This document shows, piece by piece, positions 60,818 to 64,000 of a stretch of DNA of 64,000 bases; positions within the stretch are counted from its first letter, which is position 1, and each line of letters opens with the position of its first letter. Source of the DNA: DATBRC01 sp036560485 (GTDB taxonomy: Bacteria; Pseudomonadota; Gammaproteobacteria; Burkholderiales; Burkholderiaceae_D); assembly GCA_036560485.1 (NCBI GenBank), contig DATBRC010000053.1, positions 151,381 to 215,380 of the forward strand, given 5' to 3'. The notes beneath the pieces were generated by a model that made no database searches, had not been told where the DNA came from, and was given only the letters and a program-made list of their open reading frames with translations. The position numbers and the translations under genes were made by a program.

Positions 60818-61879
60818 ATGAACCAATCCGAACAACGCTGGCGCCAAGCTATTCTGCCCGCCAATGCAACCATTGGGCAAGCCATCCGCAACCTAGATCA
60901 GATCGCAATCAAAATTGTCCTAGTGGCCAATGAAATGGGTGTGCTAGAAGGCACCATCTCCGATGGCGATATTAGGCGCGGTTTACTCAAGGGGCTGGAT
61001 CTAAATAGTCCCATAGCCAGCGTCATTCATCGCAATGCGCTGGTCGTGCCGCCCGAGTTAGGGCGTGAGTTGGTGATGCAGTTGATGGTAGCCAATAAGA
61101 TTCAGCAGATTCCCGTAGTCGATAAGCAGCATCATGTTGTCGGCTTGCACCTTTGGAATGAAATTACCACGACACCCACGCGGCCCAACCTGATGGTCAT
61201 TATGGCCGGTGGCATGGGCACGCGGCTGCGCCCACATACGGAAAATTGCCCCAAGCCCTTGTTGCCGGTGGCTGGCAAACCAATATTGGAGCACATTATC
61301 GAGCGAGCCAAACTGGAAGGCTTCAACCATTTTGTGCTTGCCATCCATTACCTAGGCCATATGATTGAAGCACACTTTGGTAATGGTGAGCGCCTGGACG
61401 TACAGATTAATTACCTGCGTGAGCAGTCACCCCTGGGCACAGCCGGTGCGCTAGGCCTGCTCAATCCGCTGCCTGACGCACCGTTTGTGGTAACCAATGG
61501 CGATGTGATTACCGATATCCGCTATGGCGAACTGCTCGATTTTCATACCCGACACGCCGCCGCTGCGACGATGGCGGTGCGCGTACATGAATGGCAGCAT
61601 CCCTTTGGTGTAGTGCAAACCCAAGGTGTTGAAATTGTCGGATTTGAAGAAAAGCCGATCGCACGTAGTCATATCAATGCCGGTGTATATGCGCTGGATC
61701 CTGAAGCGCTAAGTGTTTTAATTGTCGATACGCACTGCGACATGCCTGCTTTATTTGAGCGACTGCAGGCCAAATCTAAACGGACCGTTGCCTATCCAAT
61801 GCACGAACCATGGTTAGATGTAGGACGGCCGGACGATTTAGAAGCGGCGCGCCTAAATACATCGAAGGAGAATTTGTGA
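60818..61879 (+). CDS. ptmE: CBS-domain nucleotidyltransferase, PtmE-like guanylyltransferase
   Basis: A 353-residue protein with a CBS pair (about residues 8-118) followed by a nucleotidyltransferase domain: VIMAGGMGTRLRPHTENCPKPLLPV, GTAGALGLLNPLPDAPFVV and GFEEKPIARSHINAGVYAL. In Campylobacter PtmE makes GDP-GlcN for the GDP-linked legionaminate route, and the domain layout here is the same. Guanylyl specificity is inferred from context. It overlaps legF by four bases (GTGA). Confidence 0.8.
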   Translation: MNQSEQRWRQAILPANATIGQAIRNLDQIAIKIVLVANEMGVLEGTISDGDIRRGLLKGLDLNSPIASVIHRNALVVPPELGRELVMQLMVANKIQQIPVVDKQHHVVGLHLWNEITTTPTRPNLMVIMAGGMGTRLRPHTENCPKPLLPVAGKPILEHIIERAKLEGFNHFVLAIHYLGHMIEAHFGNGERLDVQINYLREQSPLGTAGALGLLNPLPDAPFVVTNGDVITDIRYGELLDFHTRHAAAATMAVRVHEWQHPFGVVQTQGVEIVGFEEKPIARSHINAGVYALDPEALSVLIVDTHCDMPALFERLQAKSKRTVAYPMHEPWLDVGRPDDLEAARLNTSKENL

Positions 61880-62577
61880 GGATACTCGCCTTAATCACTG
61901 CGCGCGGAGGTTCCAAAAGAATACCTGGTAAAAATATTCGTTCGCTAGGTGGAAAACCGCTGATACTTTGGTCGATTGACGCAGTCAAAACTTTGCCCGA
62001 GATTTGCGACATTCTCGTATCGACTGATGACGCTGCAATCGCGGCAGTATGTGAACATGCTGGCGCCTATGTGCCTTGGTTGCGGCCGACAGAGTTAGCC
62101 AACGATACATCAAGTTCGGTTGACGTGGCGCTTCACGCGCTGAATTGGTACGAGGAAAATAAAGGGGCTGTCGATGGTCTGCTTTTATTGCAACCAACCT
62201 CGCCATTTAGAAGCACAGCTACTATTTTACGGGGTATTGCTTTATTTAGAAAACATCGGAATCAACCGGTGCTGGGAGTATCACCAACTCCTGCACACCC
62301 AATGTGGACATTAAAGATGGAAGGTGACTATTTGATACCTTATAACAAGGAGCATGGACTTGGAACAAGATCACAAGACTTGCCACCCGCATATATTGTT
62401 AGTGGCAGTTTTTATTTGATATCCCCCGCCGAATTAAAAAGGTGCCATTCATTCATTGGGCCGAAGACTGTCCCCTTAGTCATAGATTCACCATTAGAAG
62501 TGTTAGATATCGATACCGAGTGGGATTGGCGCTTGGCGGAAGCATTATTATCAATGTCAAGTGGGGATCGTGCGTGA
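61876..62577 (+). CDS. legF: CMP-nonulosonate cytidylyltransferase, LegF/NeuA-like
   Basis: Activates the nonulosonic acid with CTP. The 233-residue protein has ALITARGGSKRIPGKNIRSL, STDDAAIAAVCEHAGA, LLLQPTSPFRSTATI and the C-terminal EVLDIDTEWDWRLAEALL. GTG 61876, with AAGGAG six bases upstream, overlaps the ptmE stop; a frame back to 61810 is rejected. With legB, C, H, G and I it completes a pathway to CMP-legionaminic acid or a relative. Confidence 0.9.
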   Translation: MRILALITARGGSKRIPGKNIRSLGGKPLILWSIDAVKTLPEICDILVSTDDAAIAAVCEHAGAYVPWLRPTELANDTSSSVDVALHALNWYEENKGAVDGLLLLQPTSPFRSTATILRGIALFRKHRNQPVLGVSPTPAHPMWTLKMEGDYLIPYNKEHGLGTRSQDLPPAYIVSGSFYLISPAELKRCHSFIGPKTVPLVIDSPLEVLDIDTEWDWRLAEALLSMSSGDRA

Positions 62578-62642
62578 GAAAAATTGTTTACCTATTGGAG
62601 CAACCTCTGGACGAGCGAATTTATGATCTGTCCTCTGCATAA
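62574..62642 (+). pseudogene. Short coupled frame, probable relic of a surface-polysaccharide gene
   Basis: A GTG at 62574 overlaps the legF stop exactly as other genes of this operon overlap (GTGA), and the frame reads VRKIVYLLEQPLDERIYD before stopping at 62642 after 22 codons. The residues look like a normal protein N-terminus and recall the start of uncharacterised surface-carbohydrate proteins that sit beside legF or neuA. It may be the remnant of a gene lost by deletion. Confidence 0.4.
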
Positions 62643-62659
62643 TTTATGGGGAATACGCA

Positions 62660-64000
62660 GTGGGTGTCACCAATATACTAAGGCGCAATTCCATATTATT
62701 GGATGGAGCGGTTTACCTCCTGATTGAATCGATCAATCGCGGATTGCCGCTCATATTGCTGCCGTACGTAACACACATGTTTTCCAAATCGGAAGTTGGC
62801 CTCTACTCCACCCTGCTTTTGGCGGTCAGCTATTTATACGTAGTTGTAACCTTATCGGCCCATGCTTCTATAAATCGATTAGCAGGTGAGCATCACGGCG
62901 ATTTGCAAGCTCAGAAGAACAGTGTCAAACAAGTGTGCCAAATTCTGGTTTGTCTCGGTTTGCTCATTTCTGTTTTCTTGATTTGCATTATTGATTTCAT
63001 TGGTTTGATCAGGCAACCGCATTTGTTTGGTTATTTGACCCTCATATGCTTTTGTGGCGTAACTCAATCGATGTATGTGGCAGCAGGGGCATATTTTAGA
63101 GCGACGAACCAGAAGCGTATTTATTTTCTTATGAATATCGCGAACCTTGTGATTTTCAGTTTCGTGGCTCTCGCTGCTACTGTGTTATTAGATGCCGGTG
63201 CATGGATGTTGGTTGGTGCATCAGGAGTTGGAGCGAGTGTTGCCTTCTATTTCCTGCATCATAATTTAGGGCTATTTCATTGGGAATCTATTTCAAAGGC
63301 TAGATTGAAAGAAGTGATCCATTATGGATGGCCAGTCGTAATAGCAGACGTACTTTCACTATCATCAACCAACATCAGTAGAATTTTTATTGCATCGACA
63401 ATAGGCATGATAGCTTTAGCACCTTACCATGTGGCCTTTACGATCGCATCAATCATATCGATCGTTGTGCAATCACTTAATGCCGCATATGTCCCCCCGT
63501 TTCTTGCGGCACATTTTGGTAGAAGCTCGGCGGAGCCGATGCGTGATCCTATATTTTCGCCACTAACGATTGCAATCATGATCTGTGCGATTTTAGTGAT
63601 TGGTTCGGAATTTTACATACCGGCTCTTTTTACAAAAGAATATCTTGATGTTGCGCAGTATCTCATTTTCCCGGCCTCAGCTTTTTGTTTGCTGCCTATT
63701 TATTTTTGTCTTATAAACATACTTTCTGTAGACGTGGTCATCGTAAGGAAAAAACCAATTGTCATGGTGGTTTCGACGTCTGTTAGCGTTTTTTCAGCCA
63801 TCATTTTGTCCAATACTTTTGGTGTTATTGGCGCACTTTTGGCAGTTCCAATTGGTGGATTAACTGCCATTTTCGTGAGCTATTACATGGTTCGCCGCTA
63901 TACAGATTATAAAGTTCCAATTGTATTTTTCTTGAGTTATTTCTTTGTTTGTATATTTTTGATAGAAGCCAGTAGAAATTTTGTTGCGAACCTTACTGAT
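62660..64000 (+). CDS. wzx: Wzx-type polysaccharide flippase (partial, runs off the window)
   Basis: A frame opening at GTG 62660, with GGGGA eight bases upstream, stays open for 447 codons to the window edge. The product is very hydrophobic with about a dozen membrane segments and contains charged short loops, such as FRATNQKRIYF and RKKPIV, typical of MATE/PST flippases. It begins VTNILRRNSILLDGAVYLL and has PLILLPYVTHMFSKSEVGLYS, a familiar Wzx N-terminus. It should flip the lipid-linked repeat unit assembled by this locus. The gene is clearly A+T-rich, as is common for wzx. Confidence 0.82.
   Translation, partial: MGVTNILRRNSILLDGAVYLLIESINRGLPLILLPYVTHMFSKSEVGLYSTLLLAVSYLYVVVTLSAHASINRLAGEHHGDLQAQKNSVKQVCQILVCLGLLISVFLICIIDFIGLIRQPHLFGYLTLICFCGVTQSMYVAAGAYFRATNQKRIYFLMNIANLVIFSFVALAATVLLDAGAWMLVGASGVGASVAFYFLHHNLGLFHWESISKARLKEVIHYGWPVVIADVLSLSSTNISRIFIASTIGMIALAPYHVAFTIASIISIVVQSLNAAYVPPFLAAHFGRSSAEPMRDPIFSPLTIAIMICAILVIGSEFYIPALFTKEYLDVAQYLIFPASAFCLLPIYFCLINILSVDVVIVRKKPIVMVVSTSVSVFSAIILSNTFGVIGALLAVPIGGLTAIFVSYYMVRRYTDYKVPIVFFLSYFFVCIFLIEASRNFVANLTD

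Noticed and set aside
62442..62642. 66-codon frame overlapping the end of legF
   Set aside because: Its first two thirds are a shifted reading of legF. Only the last 22 codons from GTG 62574 look meaningful, and these are reported as a relic.
1..64000. tRNA, rRNA, insertion sequences and prophage genes
   Set aside because: Reading both strands showed no tRNA- or rRNA-like sequence, no transposase or integrase frame and no terminal inverted repeats with target duplications.

Overview
The window looks like chromosomal DNA of a betaproteobacterium of the order Burkholderiales, most likely Oxalobacteraceae (Herminiimonas/Janthinobacterium-like). This is inferred from gene order rather than from a database search. 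The indicative blocks are pilR-ampD, nrdA-nrdB followed by a PAKKA-type histone H1-like gene, aroQ-accB-accC-prmA-DUF3426-pfkB, thiD-hemL beside rubredoxin, pilGHIJ-chpA, and yqgE-ruvX-pyrR-pyrB-pyrC'. No rRNA, tRNA, CRISPR array, insertion sequence or prophage was found.

About 1-41.7 kb is core chromosome. It begins with the tail of an NtrC-type regulator (probably pilR) and ampD. Next come the class Ia ribonucleotide reductase genes nrdA and nrdB, behind a promoter overlapped by two NrdR-box-like palindromes. A roughly 0.9 kb non-coding interval with two terminators and a candidate small RNA follows, leading to a Lys/Ala-rich histone-like gene built of tandem repeats. Then come yggT/yggU, a leftward fatty-acid/shikimate block (tlpA-like, aroQ, accB, accC, prmA, DUF3426, pfkB-type kinase), and a rightward block of tightly overlapping genes (mpl, yqiA, ubiC, an RNB exonuclease, a TonB-like gene, aroE, mtgA). 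A C-terminal relic of a CorA magnesium channel lies next to an unusual NRAMP-family transporter. hemL, thiD and rubredoxin precede a twitching-motility chemosensory operon (pilG, pilH, pilI, pilJ, chpA). The core ends with yqgE-ruvX-pyrR-pyrB-pyrC', plsC and apaH.

From about 42 kb to the right edge is a surface-polysaccharide locus, all on the + strand. It encodes GDP-L-fucose synthesis (gmd, fcl), dTDP-L-rhamnose synthesis (rfbB, rfbA, rfbC, rfbD), an outer-membrane export protein with SLBB-type repeats and a Wzz-type chain-length regulator. It then continues as a nearly gapless operon whose products resemble the legionaminic acid pathway: legB, legC, neuD/legH-like, legI, legG, ptmE-like guanylyltransferase and legF. 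A four-gene module (methyltransferase, SDR, DegT aminotransferase, WbqC family) sits between legI and legG, and a PIG-L deacetylase follows legG. After a short vestigial reading frame comes a Wzx-type flippase that runs off the window. The locus probably makes a glycan containing fucose, rhamnose and a modified nonulosonic acid, but the glycosyltransferases must lie outside the window.

A recurring structural feature is the presence of perfect or near-perfect stem-loops without U-tracts at gene junctions: nrdA/nrdB, after nrdB, aroQ/accB, pilI/pilJ, fcl/rfbB and rfbD/export gene. All functional calls come from reading motifs and context. No homology search was run.
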